DNA from: Iodidimonas muriae
GTDB taxonomy: Bacteria; Pseudomonadota; Alphaproteobacteria; Sphingomonadales; Rhodothalassiaceae
Direction of reading: 5' to 3'
Length of the DNA stretch: 64,000 nucleotides
Assembly (NCBI RefSeq): GCF_014647255.1
Contig: NZ_BMOV01000008.1
Location: 1-64,000, forward strand
The notes under the pieces were generated by a model. That model did not search any database. It saw only the letters and a program-made list of their open reading frames with translations, and was not told the origin of the DNA. Shown here piece after piece: positions 25,624 through 34,394 of the stretch. Made by a program: the position numbers and the translations under genes. Numbering within the stretch: the stretch's first letter is position 1; each line of letters starts with the position of its first letter.

Positions 25624-26499
25624 GTGCAAAATATGACGAACGGACAGGGGCGGACCTTGAAGCGCGGGGCCCATATCCTTGTGCTTGGGAATGAAAAGGG
25701 CGGTTCGGGGAAATCCACAACGGCGATGCATTTGCTGATGGCCTTGGCGGCTCAGGGGCGGCGTGTGGCGGCGATTGATCTGGATTCCCGTCAGCGCAGC
25801 CTGTCGCGTTATCTGGAGAATCGCAGCCGCTTCATTGCGGACAATTCGGTTTCTCTCGAGGTGCCTGTGGTGCATACTATCGCCCGGTCGGAATTGAATT
25901 CGGTTGATGCGGCCAAAGCGGAAGAAAAAGAGCGCCTGATGGCGGCACTTTCGGAATTGCGATCTTTGTGCGATGTGGTGGTGATTGATTCTCCGGGCAG
26001 CGATACCAATCTGGCCCGCTTGGCCCATGCGCAGGCCGATACCATCGTGACGCCTTTGAACGATAGCTTTGTCGATCTGGACCTTTTGGCCCGCGTGAAC
26101 AGCACCAGTTATGAGATCGAAGGCCCCAGCCATTATGCGGAAATGGTGTGGGAGGCCCGCAAGCACCGGGCCATTGCGGACCGCTCGCAAATCGACTGGA
26201 TCGTGATGCGCAACCGTGTTTCTTCCTTGAACGCCCGCAATAAGGCGCGTGTAGAAAAGGTGTTGGCGGCCTTGGCAAAGCGGGTTGGTTTTCGCTTTAT
26301 CCCCGGCCTGAATGAGCGGGTGATCTATCGCGAGTTGTTTTTAAAGGGCCTGACGCTGGTGGATCTGAAAAAAACCGCGGGGCTAGGCGTGAGCCAATCG
26401 CTGACCATGAGCCAGGTGGCGGCCCGGAATGAACTGCGTCGGGTGGTGGAAGCGTTGAATTTACCGCCGGTGGCAGAGACGGCTTCCGCTGCGGAATAA
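25624..26499 (+). CDS. mipZ: division-plane positioning ATPase MipZ
   Basis: MipZ is a ParA-like ATPase that forms a gradient from ParB at the poles and blocks FtsZ rings except at mid-cell. The deviant Walker A motif is VLGNEKGGSGKSTTAMHL, followed by AAIDLDSRQRSLSRYLENR, VVIDSPGSDTNLARLAHAQA and VTPLNDSFVDLDLLARV. The C-terminal blocks VMRNRVSSLNARNKARVEK and GLNERVIYRELFLKGLTLVDL match Caulobacter MipZ closely. GTG 25624 has GGAG 8 bases upstream; ATG 25633 is the alternative. No parB lies in the window. Restriction to alphaproteobacteria makes this the best taxonomic marker here. Confidence 0.95.
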   Translation: MQNMTNGQGRTLKRGAHILVLGNEKGGSGKSTTAMHLLMALAAQGRRVAAIDLDSRQRSLSRYLENRSRFIADNSVSLEVPVVHTIARSELNSVDAAKAEEKERLMAALSELRSLCDVVVIDSPGSDTNLARLAHAQADTIVTPLNDSFVDLDLLARVNSTSYEIEGPSHYAEMVWEARKHRAIADRSQIDWIVMRNRVSSLNARNKARVEKVLAALAKRVGFRFIPGLNERVIYRELFLKGLTLVDLKKTAGLGVSQSLTMSQVAARNELRRVVEALNLPPVAETASAAE

Positions 26500-26517
26500 C
26501 CTTTAAAGCCATCACAT

Positions 26518-26553
26518 AAAAAGCCTGCGGCGAGTGATCGCCGCAGGCTTTTT
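26518..26553. terminator. bidirectional terminator between mipZ and the PEP-CTERM-like gene
   Basis: AAAAAGCCTGCGGCGA and its exact reverse complement form a 16-bp perfect stem with a four-base loop, GTGA. It has A-runs and T-runs on both sides, so it serves both converging genes. Confidence 0.93.
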
Positions 26554-26584
26554 CTATGGGAGTTGTTTGTCGCCTGGTCTTGGT

Positions 26585-27190
26585 TCAGACTTTCACACGC
26601 TCTCGCTTGTTCATCACCACAAGGCCGGTGAGACCCATAAGGCAGATCAGGAACAGAGCAAGGGTATGGGGTTCCGCAACGGCGACCAGATTGGTGGACA
26701 CCACATCAAGTTCAATCCGGAAGTCCCACGCGCCACCAAAGCCTGTGCGACTCATATTCCAGAGTGACCGATAGGTGCCGGAGCCAAGTACAATATCGGA
26801 GAAAGCATGTGTGGCCGTGCCCCCAAGCCAATTTTCGCGAGGACCACCGAGAGTGTCGCCCGTGACAATATTCCGTAGAAAGGAGGTGCTTTGCCAATAA
26901 ATTGTGGGGCCGACAAGGGACAAATCTTCCAGAATGAAGCGATAGCCCACAAGCTGTGTGTCTTCGGCGATTTCAAAGGAAAAATCATTTACCTTCAGGC
27001 AAGAGTTAAAGGCGCCCCCCACCCAACAGCCGCGTCCCTCAACCACATTGGTTCCCACACCCATGGTCAGGGGGGCATTGAAGCGCAAAAGCCCGTCGAT
27101 GGCCTCATCATAGTGAATTGGCGTTGCTTTCGCTTCCAGAGAAGCTGTGAAAAGCGTGACAAGGCTGATTAAAAAAAGAATGGGTCTCAT
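26585..27190 (-). CDS. secreted protein with PEP-CTERM-like C-terminus
   Basis: The protein of about 201 residues has a signal peptide (RPILFLISLVTLFTASLEAKA) and a beta-rich body with one CWVGGAFNSC pair of cysteines. It ends in VAEPHTLALF, then a hydrophobic helix, then the basic NKRERVKV. This is the three-part layout of PEP-CTERM sorting signals recognised by exosortase, with AEP in place of PEP. No exosortase or EPS genes are in the window. AGGAT before ATG 27190 favours that start over one nine codons upstream. Its body does not resemble anything that I know. Confidence 0.72.
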   Translation of the reverse strand: MRPILFLISLVTLFTASLEAKATPIHYDEAIDGLLRFNAPLTMGVGTNVVEGRGCWVGGAFNSCLKVNDFSFEIAEDTQLVGYRFILEDLSLVGPTIYWQSTSFLRNIVTGDTLGGPRENWLGGTATHAFSDIVLGSGTYRSLWNMSRTGFGGAWDFRIELDVVSTNLVAVAEPHTLALFLICLMGLTGLVVMNKRERVKV

Positions 27191-27367
27191 GGGATATCCT
27201 ATGGTCATAGTGCTCATATAAATTATAGCAATTTGAATCTATGTCAGCATTTTTTATGCCAAATGCTGTTTCCTTTTGATTTTATTGGGTTTTATTTTGT
27301 TGCGTTGCAATAAGATCTGAAAAACTGTCAAAGATTCAGACAGGGCTTTCCCATTTTGAAACAGTAT

Positions 27368-27393
27368 AAAAAGGCCCGCCTTTTCACCGGGCC
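27368..27393 (-). terminator. terminator at the end of the pyrB-rnr operon
   Basis: On the minus strand GGCCCG and CGGGCC pair around a 9-base loop, followed by TTTTT. The first arm lies inside the last codons of rnr and the loop contains its stop, so the hairpin also caps the end of the message. Confidence 0.8.
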
Positions 27394-29720
27394 GATTTAC
27401 GGTGCCGTCCGGGCTTGGCTTTTCCTTTCCCTCCCGGTTTTCTTTTAGCCTTGTCGCGGCCGGCCTTTGGTGTTGTGCCGGATTTATGTGGTCCTGCGCT
27501 GTGCTTTTTATAGGGGCGGCCGGATGATGGTTTGCCGTTTCGGTTCGGTTCGTTCACCAGTTCCAGTTTCAACCCACCAGAGATGGGTTGCGCTTCAGAA
27601 AGCCGCACATCCACCACATCGCCGAGCCGGTAAACCTGGCCATGGCGTTGCCCCACCAAGGCATGTTGGTGTTCTTCATATTGGTAGAAATCCGATCCCA
27701 TGGTGGAGACAGGAACCAGCCCGTCGCCGCCCGAAGGCATCAGGGTGACAAACAGGCCAAAGCGGGTGACGCCGGAAATACGGCCTTTGAAACTGTGCCC
27801 GATACGCCCTGCAAGGAAGGCGGCCAGATAGCGGTCCACACTATCGCGTTCCGCTGCCATGGCGCGGCGTTCGGTTTGGGAAATGGCTTCTCCCAAGTCT
27901 CCCATCGCATCGATTTCGCTATCGAGCAGGCCATCATCGCCAAAGCCAAGTGCGCGAATAAGCCCGCGATGCACCAATAGATCGGCATAGCGCCGGATCG
28001 GTGAGGTGAAATGTGCATAGCGCGTAAGGGCAAGGCCGAAATGGCCTTTGTTTTCAGGGCTATAATAGGCTTGGGTTTGGGAGCGCAGCACCACTTGATT
28101 GATCAATATGGCATGGGGGGTATCGCGGAATTTTTCCAATACCTTATTGAACATGCGCGGGCTTAGGATTTGGGAACGGGCCAGCTTATAATCCAATGTG
28201 CCAAGGAAATCGCGCAGGGCTTCCACCTTGTCCATGGCCGGTTCTTCATGCACGCGGTACATGCAGGCCATACGCTTTTGCTCCAGCGTTTCGGCGGCAC
28301 ATACATTGGCCCAGACCATCAGATCTTCGATCACCCGATGGGCACGCAGCGGCACGCGGGGCACGATCTCGGCAATTTCCCCATCTTTGTCCAACAGGAT
28401 CTTCTTTTCGTCCGATTGGATTTCCAGGGGGGAACGCTCAGTCCGGGCTTCGGTGATGGCATCATGGGCGGCATAAAGCGGCTTCAGGACAGGGTCCAGC
28501 AAAGGGGCCGCTTTGGAGGATGGATTGCCGTCCATTGCGCCTTGCACTTCTTCATAGGAAATATTGGCGGCAGAGCGCATCACGCCGCGCACAAAGCGGT
28601 GGCGCTGCTTTTGTCCATGGGCATCAAACCACATATGCACCGCCATGCAGGGGCGGTCCTCACCGGGCCTCAAGGAACATAGATCCGTTGACAGTTCTTC
28701 GGGCAGCATGGGCACAACCCGGTCAGGGAAATAGGCGGAATTGCCGCGCAGGCGGGCATCCCGATCCAAAGCGCTATTGGGGCGCACATAATAGGCCACA
28801 TCGGCAATGGCGACGATCACATGCCAGCCGCCCGGATTGGCCGGGTCCGTATCAGGTTCGGCAAATACCGCGTCATCATGGTCGCGGGCATCCGCAGGGT
28901 CGATGGTGATCAGCGAAATAGCCCGCAGATCTTCGCGGCCATCAAAAGGGGCAGGGCGGGCCGCTCGGGCTTCGGCCAGGGCTTCTTCGGAAAATTCCGT
29001 CGGCAGATCATATTGATGGATAGCAATCAGCGAGATTTGCTTTGTTTGCGATACATCACCATGCCGTTCCACGATGCGGGCGGGCTTCAGGCCCCTTTGC
29101 TGGTTGTGGCGGCGGGGCAACAAATCCGCGGTCACCAGTTCACCATCCAGCGCGCCGGCCACATCGCCTTGATCAATCAGCAATTCATCCCGGGCCTTTT
29201 TATCAATGGGCACCACGCGCCCGCCCAGATCACTGCCGTGGAAAACACCCAGCATTTGCTTGGTCGAGCCTTCCAGAACCTTGATGATGCTGGCGCTATA
29301 GCTTTGCTGGTCTTCCAAAAGTGTGAGCCGCACCAAAGCGCGATCTCCACGGCCCAAGGCCTTGGTTTTGCCGCGCATCTTGCCGTCGGAGAGATAGATT
29401 TTTGGGGCAGGTGCATCGCTGTGCCAATTGGCTGGCCGGGCCAGCACATCGCCAAAGGCATCGGGGCCAGTGATGTCCACCACGGTCACGCTGGGCAGCC
29501 GCCCCGCAGGACGCAAGGTTTTTGAAGAATCGCGCTCGATCACACCGTCTTCCACCATTTCGCGCAGGCGGTGCTTCAATTCAATGCGATCAGACCCCTT
29601 CACCGAAAAGGCGCGGGCGATTTCCCGCTTGGTGATCTTTTCGTCGCTGCTTTCCAAAAATTGCAGAATGTCTGCCTTTGATGGAAGGGTCGATTTTCGG
29701 TCAGTCGGGGCCTTGCTCAC
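27384..29720 (-). CDS. rnr: ribonuclease R
   Basis: RNase R is a processive 3'-to-5' exoribonuclease that can unwind structured RNA and acts in tmRNA-linked decay. The 778 residues show a winged-helix N-terminal domain (about 12-75), cold-shock domains, the RNB catalytic core with TIDPADARDHDDAVFAEPD (metal-binding aspartates) and HFTSPIRRYADLLVHRGL, then an S1 domain (SFKGRISGVTRFGLFVTLMP). The C-terminal tail is rich in Lys, Gly and Arg, as in other RNase R proteins. It follows topA after 32 bases and is the last gene of the operon. Confidence 0.96.
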   Translation of the reverse strand: MSKAPTDRKSTLPSKADILQFLESSDEKITKREIARAFSVKGSDRIELKHRLREMVEDGVIERDSSKTLRPAGRLPSVTVVDITGPDAFGDVLARPANWHSDAPAPKIYLSDGKMRGKTKALGRGDRALVRLTLLEDQQSYSASIIKVLEGSTKQMLGVFHGSDLGGRVVPIDKKARDELLIDQGDVAGALDGELVTADLLPRRHNQQRGLKPARIVERHGDVSQTKQISLIAIHQYDLPTEFSEEALAEARAARPAPFDGREDLRAISLITIDPADARDHDDAVFAEPDTDPANPGGWHVIVAIADVAYYVRPNSALDRDARLRGNSAYFPDRVVPMLPEELSTDLCSLRPGEDRPCMAVHMWFDAHGQKQRHRFVRGVMRSAANISYEEVQGAMDGNPSSKAAPLLDPVLKPLYAAHDAITEARTERSPLEIQSDEKKILLDKDGEIAEIVPRVPLRAHRVIEDLMVWANVCAAETLEQKRMACMYRVHEEPAMDKVEALRDFLGTLDYKLARSQILSPRMFNKVLEKFRDTPHAILINQVVLRSQTQAYYSPENKGHFGLALTRYAHFTSPIRRYADLLVHRGLIRALGFGDDGLLDSEIDAMGDLGEAISQTERRAMAAERDSVDRYLAAFLAGRIGHSFKGRISGVTRFGLFVTLMPSGGDGLVPVSTMGSDFYQYEEHQHALVGQRHGQVYRLGDVVDVRLSEAQPISGGLKLELVNEPNRNGKPSSGRPYKKHSAGPHKSGTTPKAGRDKAKRKPGGKGKAKPGRHRKSAR

Positions 29721-29752
29721 GTCGTTTCTTTCTAAACAAGGCTGCCCATTTT

Positions 29753-32452
29753 TCAGGTTTTTTCAGGGACGGCCTTTTTTTGCGTTTTGCTGCTTTTCGC
29801 GGGGGCTTTCTTTGCAGAGCCTGCGGCTTTTGCAGCGGGTTTCTTGGCGGCAGTTGCTTTCTTCGTTGTTGTTTTTTTAGCCGCCGGCTTCTTCTTTGCC
29901 GCCGGTTTCTTCTTTGCTGCCGTTTTTTTCGCGGCGGGCTTGCCCCCCTTGGCTTCCTTTGCTGCCAATAGTGCCAGCGCTTCATCCAATGTCAGCGCTT
30001 GCGGGTCCGTGTCTTTGGGCAGGGTTGCATTGGTCTTTTGATGGTTCACATAAGGGCCATAACGACCGTCCATAACACGGATTGGCTTGCCCGTCTCGGG
30101 GTGATCGCCAAGGGCTTTGAGCTCGCTTTTGGCAGCGGTCCGGCCTTTGGCATTTTCCGCCAAGGCAGCGATGGCCCTGTTCATGCCGACAGTAAACACC
30201 TCTTCGGTGGAACTGAGCTTTCCATAGCTTTTTTCATGCTGAACATAAGGACCATAACGCCCGATATTGGCGATGATCGGCTGGCCGCTTTCGGGATGTT
30301 TGCCCACTTCGCGGGGAAGGGACAGCAGCTTTAAAGCGGTGGGGAGGTCTATATCATCGGCGGACATATCGCGCGGGATCGAAGCGCGGGGCGGCTTTTC
30401 GCCTTTTTCCACCGCTTCCCCGCGCTGCAAATAGGCTCCGAAACGGCCTGAACGCAAGGTGATCTCTTCGCCGCTTTCAGGGTCGGTTCCCAATATTTTT
30501 GGTCCGTCTGCCGCCGCTGTGGCACCGGCATCCGCGCCGCTTTCCGAGAATTGTCGGGTATAGCGGCAGTCCGGATAATTGGAGCAGCCGATGAAAGCTC
30601 CGAACTTCCCTGTTTTCAAAGACAGGCGGCCATCTTCACAAGACGGACATTTGCGCGGGTCGGTTTCGCCATCCGTGGATTTGAAGATATAAGGGCCAAG
30701 AAAATCGTTCAGCTTTTCCAGAATATCCGTGTTGCGAATGGCCAGAACATCTTCGGTGCGCGGTTTGAATTCACTCCAGAACGCACGCAGAACCGCTTTC
30801 CAATCGGCTTCCCCCGCGGAAATATCATCCAGCTGGTCTTCCAGCTTGGCGGTGAAATCATATTCCACATAGCGTGCGAAAAAGCTTTCAAGGAAGGCCG
30901 TGACCAGCCGCCCTTTATCATCGGGAATGAAGCGCTTTTTCTCCAGACGCACATAATTGCGGGCCGCCAGCACTTCCAGAATCGAGGCATAGGTGGACGG
31001 GCGCCCGATCCCCAGTTCTTCCAGCTTTTTCACAAGGCTGGCTTCAGTAAAGCGGGGCGGCGGTTCGGTGAAATGCTGGGCCGGATTGACCTTTTCCGTG
31101 GTCACATCTTCGCCTTCCTCTACGCGGGGCAGGCGGGCTTCGGCCTCATCTTCTTCATCGTCGCGGCCTTCTTGATATAGCGTCAAAAAGCCATCGAAGG
31201 TGATCACGGTGCCGGTGGCGCGCAAGCCCACATCGCCGGAGCGCGATGTCAGATCTATGCTGGTGCGTTCCACATCGGCGCTTTGCATCTGGCTGGCCAG
31301 TGTGCGCTTCCAGATCAGTTCATAGAGTTTATATTCATCATCATTCAGGGCCGCCCGCAGCTTTTGCGGCAACAAGCCGGGGTCGGTGGGGCGGATGGCC
31401 TCATGGGCTTCCTGAGCGTTTTTCGCTTTGGATTTATAGGCCCGGGGCGCATTGGGCAGATAGGCCTCGCCATAGCGGGCGGCAATGGTTTGACGGGCGC
31501 TGGCAATGGCTTCGGCGGCGATGGAAACCCCGTCGGTTCGCATATAGGTGATCAAGCCGGTGGTTTCACCGCCCACGGTTTTGCCTTCATAAAGCGTTTG
31601 TGCCAACCGCATGGTGCGCGAGGCACCAAATCCCAGTTTGCGCGCGGCTTCCTGTTGCAATGTGGAGGTGGTGAAAGGCGGCTGCGGATGGCGCTTGCCG
31701 GGTTTTTTCTCCACCGATGACACAGAGAAGTCGCGGTTTTTGATGGCCTCAACAGCACGCATGGCGCTTTGTTCATCGCCAAGGCTGTAGCGATCGAGCT
31801 TTTCCCCTTCCAATGTGACCAGCCGGGCCGTAAAGCCATTGCCCGCCAGCGTTTTTACGGCGGTTTCGACGGTCCAATATTCGCGGGGGACAAATTGTTC
31901 GATCTGCAGTTCCCGCTCGCAGATCAGCCGCAATGCCACCGATTGCACCCGCCCTGCGGAGCGTGCACCGGGCAGTTTGCGCCACAAGACCGGAGACAAG
32001 GTAAAGCCCACCAGATAATCCAGCGCCCGGCGCGCCAGATAGGCATCCACCAGTTCCTGATCGATATCGCGGGGCGTATTGATCCCCGCCTGAACCGCGC
32101 GTTTGGTGATTTCGTTGAACACCACGCGCTTTACTGTCACGCCCTTTAGAACGCGTTTTTTCTTTAAAACATCCAGAACATGCCAGGAAATGGCCTCACC
32201 CTCGCGGTCGGGGTCAGTGGCCAGATACAGATGGTCAGCCCCTTTTACGGCAGCGGCAATTTCGGTGAGGCGCTTTTGCGAAGCGCGCTCCACTTCCCAT
32301 TGCATGGCGAAATCCTCGTCAGGGAGCACCGACCCGTCCTTTGACGGAAGGTCGCGTACATGCCCATAGGACGCGAGAACTTTGAAAGTGCTGCCAAGAT
32401 ATTTGTTGATCGTTTTTGCCTTGGCGGGCGACTCGACGATAACGACATCCAT
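29753..32452 (-). CDS. topA: DNA topoisomerase I
   Basis: TopA relaxes negative supercoils. The start, MDVVIVESPAKAKTINKYL, is the Toprim domain, and ATG 32452 has GGAAAG 6 bases upstream. The catalytic tyrosine lies in GLITYMRTDGVSIA (about residue 315). One four-cysteine zinc ribbon, CPSCEDGRLSLKTG then CSNYPDC, follows the core. Three C-terminal repeats come next: GRFGAYLQRGE, GRYGPYVQHEK and GRYGPYVNHQK. The last about 65 residues are nearly all Lys, Ala and Pro repeats, a DNA-binding tail that makes low-complexity DNA at 29,760-29,950. Length is 899 residues. It lies 81 bases after dprA. Confidence 0.96.
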   Translation of the reverse strand: MDVVIVESPAKAKTINKYLGSTFKVLASYGHVRDLPSKDGSVLPDEDFAMQWEVERASQKRLTEIAAAVKGADHLYLATDPDREGEAISWHVLDVLKKKRVLKGVTVKRVVFNEITKRAVQAGINTPRDIDQELVDAYLARRALDYLVGFTLSPVLWRKLPGARSAGRVQSVALRLICERELQIEQFVPREYWTVETAVKTLAGNGFTARLVTLEGEKLDRYSLGDEQSAMRAVEAIKNRDFSVSSVEKKPGKRHPQPPFTTSTLQQEAARKLGFGASRTMRLAQTLYEGKTVGGETTGLITYMRTDGVSIAAEAIASARQTIAARYGEAYLPNAPRAYKSKAKNAQEAHEAIRPTDPGLLPQKLRAALNDDEYKLYELIWKRTLASQMQSADVERTSIDLTSRSGDVGLRATGTVITFDGFLTLYQEGRDDEEDEAEARLPRVEEGEDVTTEKVNPAQHFTEPPPRFTEASLVKKLEELGIGRPSTYASILEVLAARNYVRLEKKRFIPDDKGRLVTAFLESFFARYVEYDFTAKLEDQLDDISAGEADWKAVLRAFWSEFKPRTEDVLAIRNTDILEKLNDFLGPYIFKSTDGETDPRKCPSCEDGRLSLKTGKFGAFIGCSNYPDCRYTRQFSESGADAGATAAADGPKILGTDPESGEEITLRSGRFGAYLQRGEAVEKGEKPPRASIPRDMSADDIDLPTALKLLSLPREVGKHPESGQPIIANIGRYGPYVQHEKSYGKLSSTEEVFTVGMNRAIAALAENAKGRTAAKSELKALGDHPETGKPIRVMDGRYGPYVNHQKTNATLPKDTDPQALTLDEALALLAAKEAKGGKPAAKKTAAKKKPAAKKKPAAKKTTTKKATAAKKPAAKAAGSAKKAPAKSSKTQKKAVPEKT

Positions 32453-32533
32453 ATTGTGCTTTCCGTCGGTTTCGGCCTTACTCTTATGGGGGCAGGAGCT
32501 AAAGGCGTGTTGGGCTGCTGTCAATAAGCAGTG

Positions 32534-33691
32534 TTAGAAGCTCGCGCCGCAAAGAGCGACTTTTGAACCGGGCAGGCGTTCCACGGTGCCTGCCAGTTCA
32601 AGCTCTAAAAGCGCGGTTAAAACGATGCCAATGTCAAGCCCTGCATCGCGGGCCAGATCATCTATGCGGGTTGGTGTCGGGGATAAAAGATCGCGCAATG
32701 TTTGTCGGTCCTGTGCGGAAATGTCTTCGGTGACGGGCAGGCTTTGTCGGCCATATGCGGGCCCTTCCGGCTCGGCCAGAGGGGTTTGCAGGCCGGCCAA
32801 GGCATCCAGAATATCGGCTGAACTTTCCACCAAAGTGGCACCGGATTTAATTAAGGCATTGGCCCCTTTTGCCCGTGGGTCCAGTGGCGAGCCGGGGATG
32901 GCAAACACCTCGCGGCCCTGTTCGCCCGCCAAACGTGCGGTGATCAAGGAGCCTGATCTTTGTGCGGCTTCCACCACCAATATTCCAAGGGACAGGCCGG
33001 AAATGATCCGGTTGCGCTTGGGGAAGTGACGGGCTTGTGGTTGCACGCCCAAAGGCTCGTCGCTGACCAGAAGCCCTTGTTCCGAAATAGATTTTTGTAG
33101 CTCCTCATTTTCGCGCGGATAATAGATATCCAGCCCCCCTGCCACCACGGCAATGGTGCCGCCCATGAGGGCGCCTTGATGAGCGGCGGTATCCACGCCC
33201 CGCGCCAAACCCGACACCACCGCTACACCGGCTTCGGCCAGATCTTTGGCAATTTTATAGGCTTGTTGGCGGCCAATGCTGCTGGCATTGCGCGCCCCCA
33301 CTATGCCGATGGTGGGCTGGTCTGCCAGATGGCGTGCGCCTTTGGCGATCAAGACCGGTGGGGCATCTTCGGTGGCGGCAAGGCGTTCGGGATAATCGCA
33401 ATCCCCTAAAATGAGGGCCGTAGCACCAAAGGCATCGATCCGCGCCAGTTCTTTTTCAATCACAGATTTGGACGGGATGCTGAGCGGCTTTTTCCGGCCA
33501 CCTCTTCGGGCCAGATCGGGGATGGCCTCGATGGCCTTCACCGCCGTTTTGAATTGCGAAATCAGGGCGCGAAATGTGGTTGGCCCGATACTTTCGGTGC
33601 GAATCAGGCGCATACGGGCGATTTTTTCCGCACTATTCAAAGCGGGCACGGTTGATCCGGGGCCAAAGGGCAGGGGAGGCTGTGTGTTCAT
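32534..33691 (-). CDS. dprA: DNA-processing protein DprA
   Basis: DprA (Smf) loads RecA onto incoming single-stranded DNA during natural transformation. The 385-residue protein has an N-terminal SAM-like region and the Rossmann-like core with GIVGARNASSIGRQQAYKIA and SGLARGVDTAAHQGAL. It continues with FPKRNRIISGLSLGILVVEA and ends in a DprA winged helix (LARDAGLDIGIVLTALLELE). The start at ATG 33691 gives MNTQPPLPFGPG; a strong ribosome site is lacking, so coupling to plsY (86 bases upstream) is possible. Other competence genes are not in the window. Confidence 0.93.
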   Translation of the reverse strand: MNTQPPLPFGPGSTVPALNSAEKIARMRLIRTESIGPTTFRALISQFKTAVKAIEAIPDLARRGGRKKPLSIPSKSVIEKELARIDAFGATALILGDCDYPERLAATEDAPPVLIAKGARHLADQPTIGIVGARNASSIGRQQAYKIAKDLAEAGVAVVSGLARGVDTAAHQGALMGGTIAVVAGGLDIYYPRENEELQKSISEQGLLVSDEPLGVQPQARHFPKRNRIISGLSLGILVVEAAQRSGSLITARLAGEQGREVFAIPGSPLDPRAKGANALIKSGATLVESSADILDALAGLQTPLAEPEGPAYGRQSLPVTEDISAQDRQTLRDLLSPTPTRIDDLARDAGLDIGIVLTALLELELAGTVERLPGSKVALCGASF

Positions 33692-33776
33692 GCCAGCATG
33701 GTCTTCATGGCAGCGGCGATGGTCAATTAAAAGTTGAATATTTTCGGGAAAATCTCCGGGTAAGAAGAGATTTCCA

Positions 33777-34394
33777 TCAGGATTCGGATGTGTCGGATTT
33801 GCCTTTTTTACCGATCCGGGGCTCTGTTCCTGCAAGGATACGGCGGATATTGGCCTCATGCTTTATGAAGATCGCAATGGCCAAGGCGCCGGTCAGGATA
33901 ACCGTGGGGCTATCGGCAAATATCCATGCATAAAAGGGAGACAACGCAGCAGACATAAGCCCCGCAAGGGACGACATGCGGAACAAGGCCAGCACAAGAA
34001 GCCATGTGCCCCCCCAAAGCAGCCCCACAGGCCATGCCAAAGCGCATAAAAGGCCGCCGAATGTGGCCACGCCCTTGCCGCCCTTGAAGCCCAGATAAAC
34101 GGGATAAAGATGGCCAAGAAAGGCCGCCGCCCCCGCCAGCGGGGCAACATCGGGGGCCAATTTCAAAGCGATCAGATAAGCCAGAGCTCCTTTGCCGCCA
34201 TCCAGAAGCAATGTGGCCAATGCAATGGGCTTGTTTCCGGTGCGCAAAACATTGGTGGCGCCGATATTGCCCGATCCGATTTTGCGCACATCGCCCAATC
34301 CGGCCGCTTTGGAAAGCACCAGACCAAAAGGGATAGACCCCAGCAAATAGCCCAGAACAAGGGCCAATAGGCTGTGGACTGTCGGGTCGTTCAT
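33777..34394 (-). CDS. plsY: glycerol-3-phosphate acyltransferase PlsY
   Basis: PlsY moves acyl groups from acyl-phosphate to glycerol-3-phosphate, the first step of phospholipid synthesis. The 205-residue integral membrane protein has about five helices. The family motifs are GSIPFGLVLSK, IGSGNIGATNVLRTGNK and GFKGGKGVATFGGLL. Its start overlaps the pyrC' stop by four bases (ATGA), linking membrane lipid and pyrimidine genes in one coupled transcript, as in many alphaproteobacteria. Confidence 0.95.
   Translation of the reverse strand: MNDPTVHSLLALVLGYLLGSIPFGLVLSKAAGLGDVRKIGSGNIGATNVLRTGNKPIALATLLLDGGKGALAYLIALKLAPDVAPLAGAAAFLGHLYPVYLGFKGGKGVATFGGLLCALAWPVGLLWGGTWLLVLALFRMSSLAGLMSAALSPFYAWIFADSPTVILTGALAIAIFIKHEANIRRILAGTEPRIGKKGKSDTSES

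Noticed and set aside
28103-28114. TTGATTGATCAA as an FNR box
   Set aside because: The spacing between half sites is two instead of four bases, and it lies inside the rnr coding sequence.
29760-29950. Low-complexity repeat that could be taken for a tandem repeat element
   Set aside because: It is the Lys/Ala/Pro-rich C-terminal tail of topoisomerase I, a known family feature.
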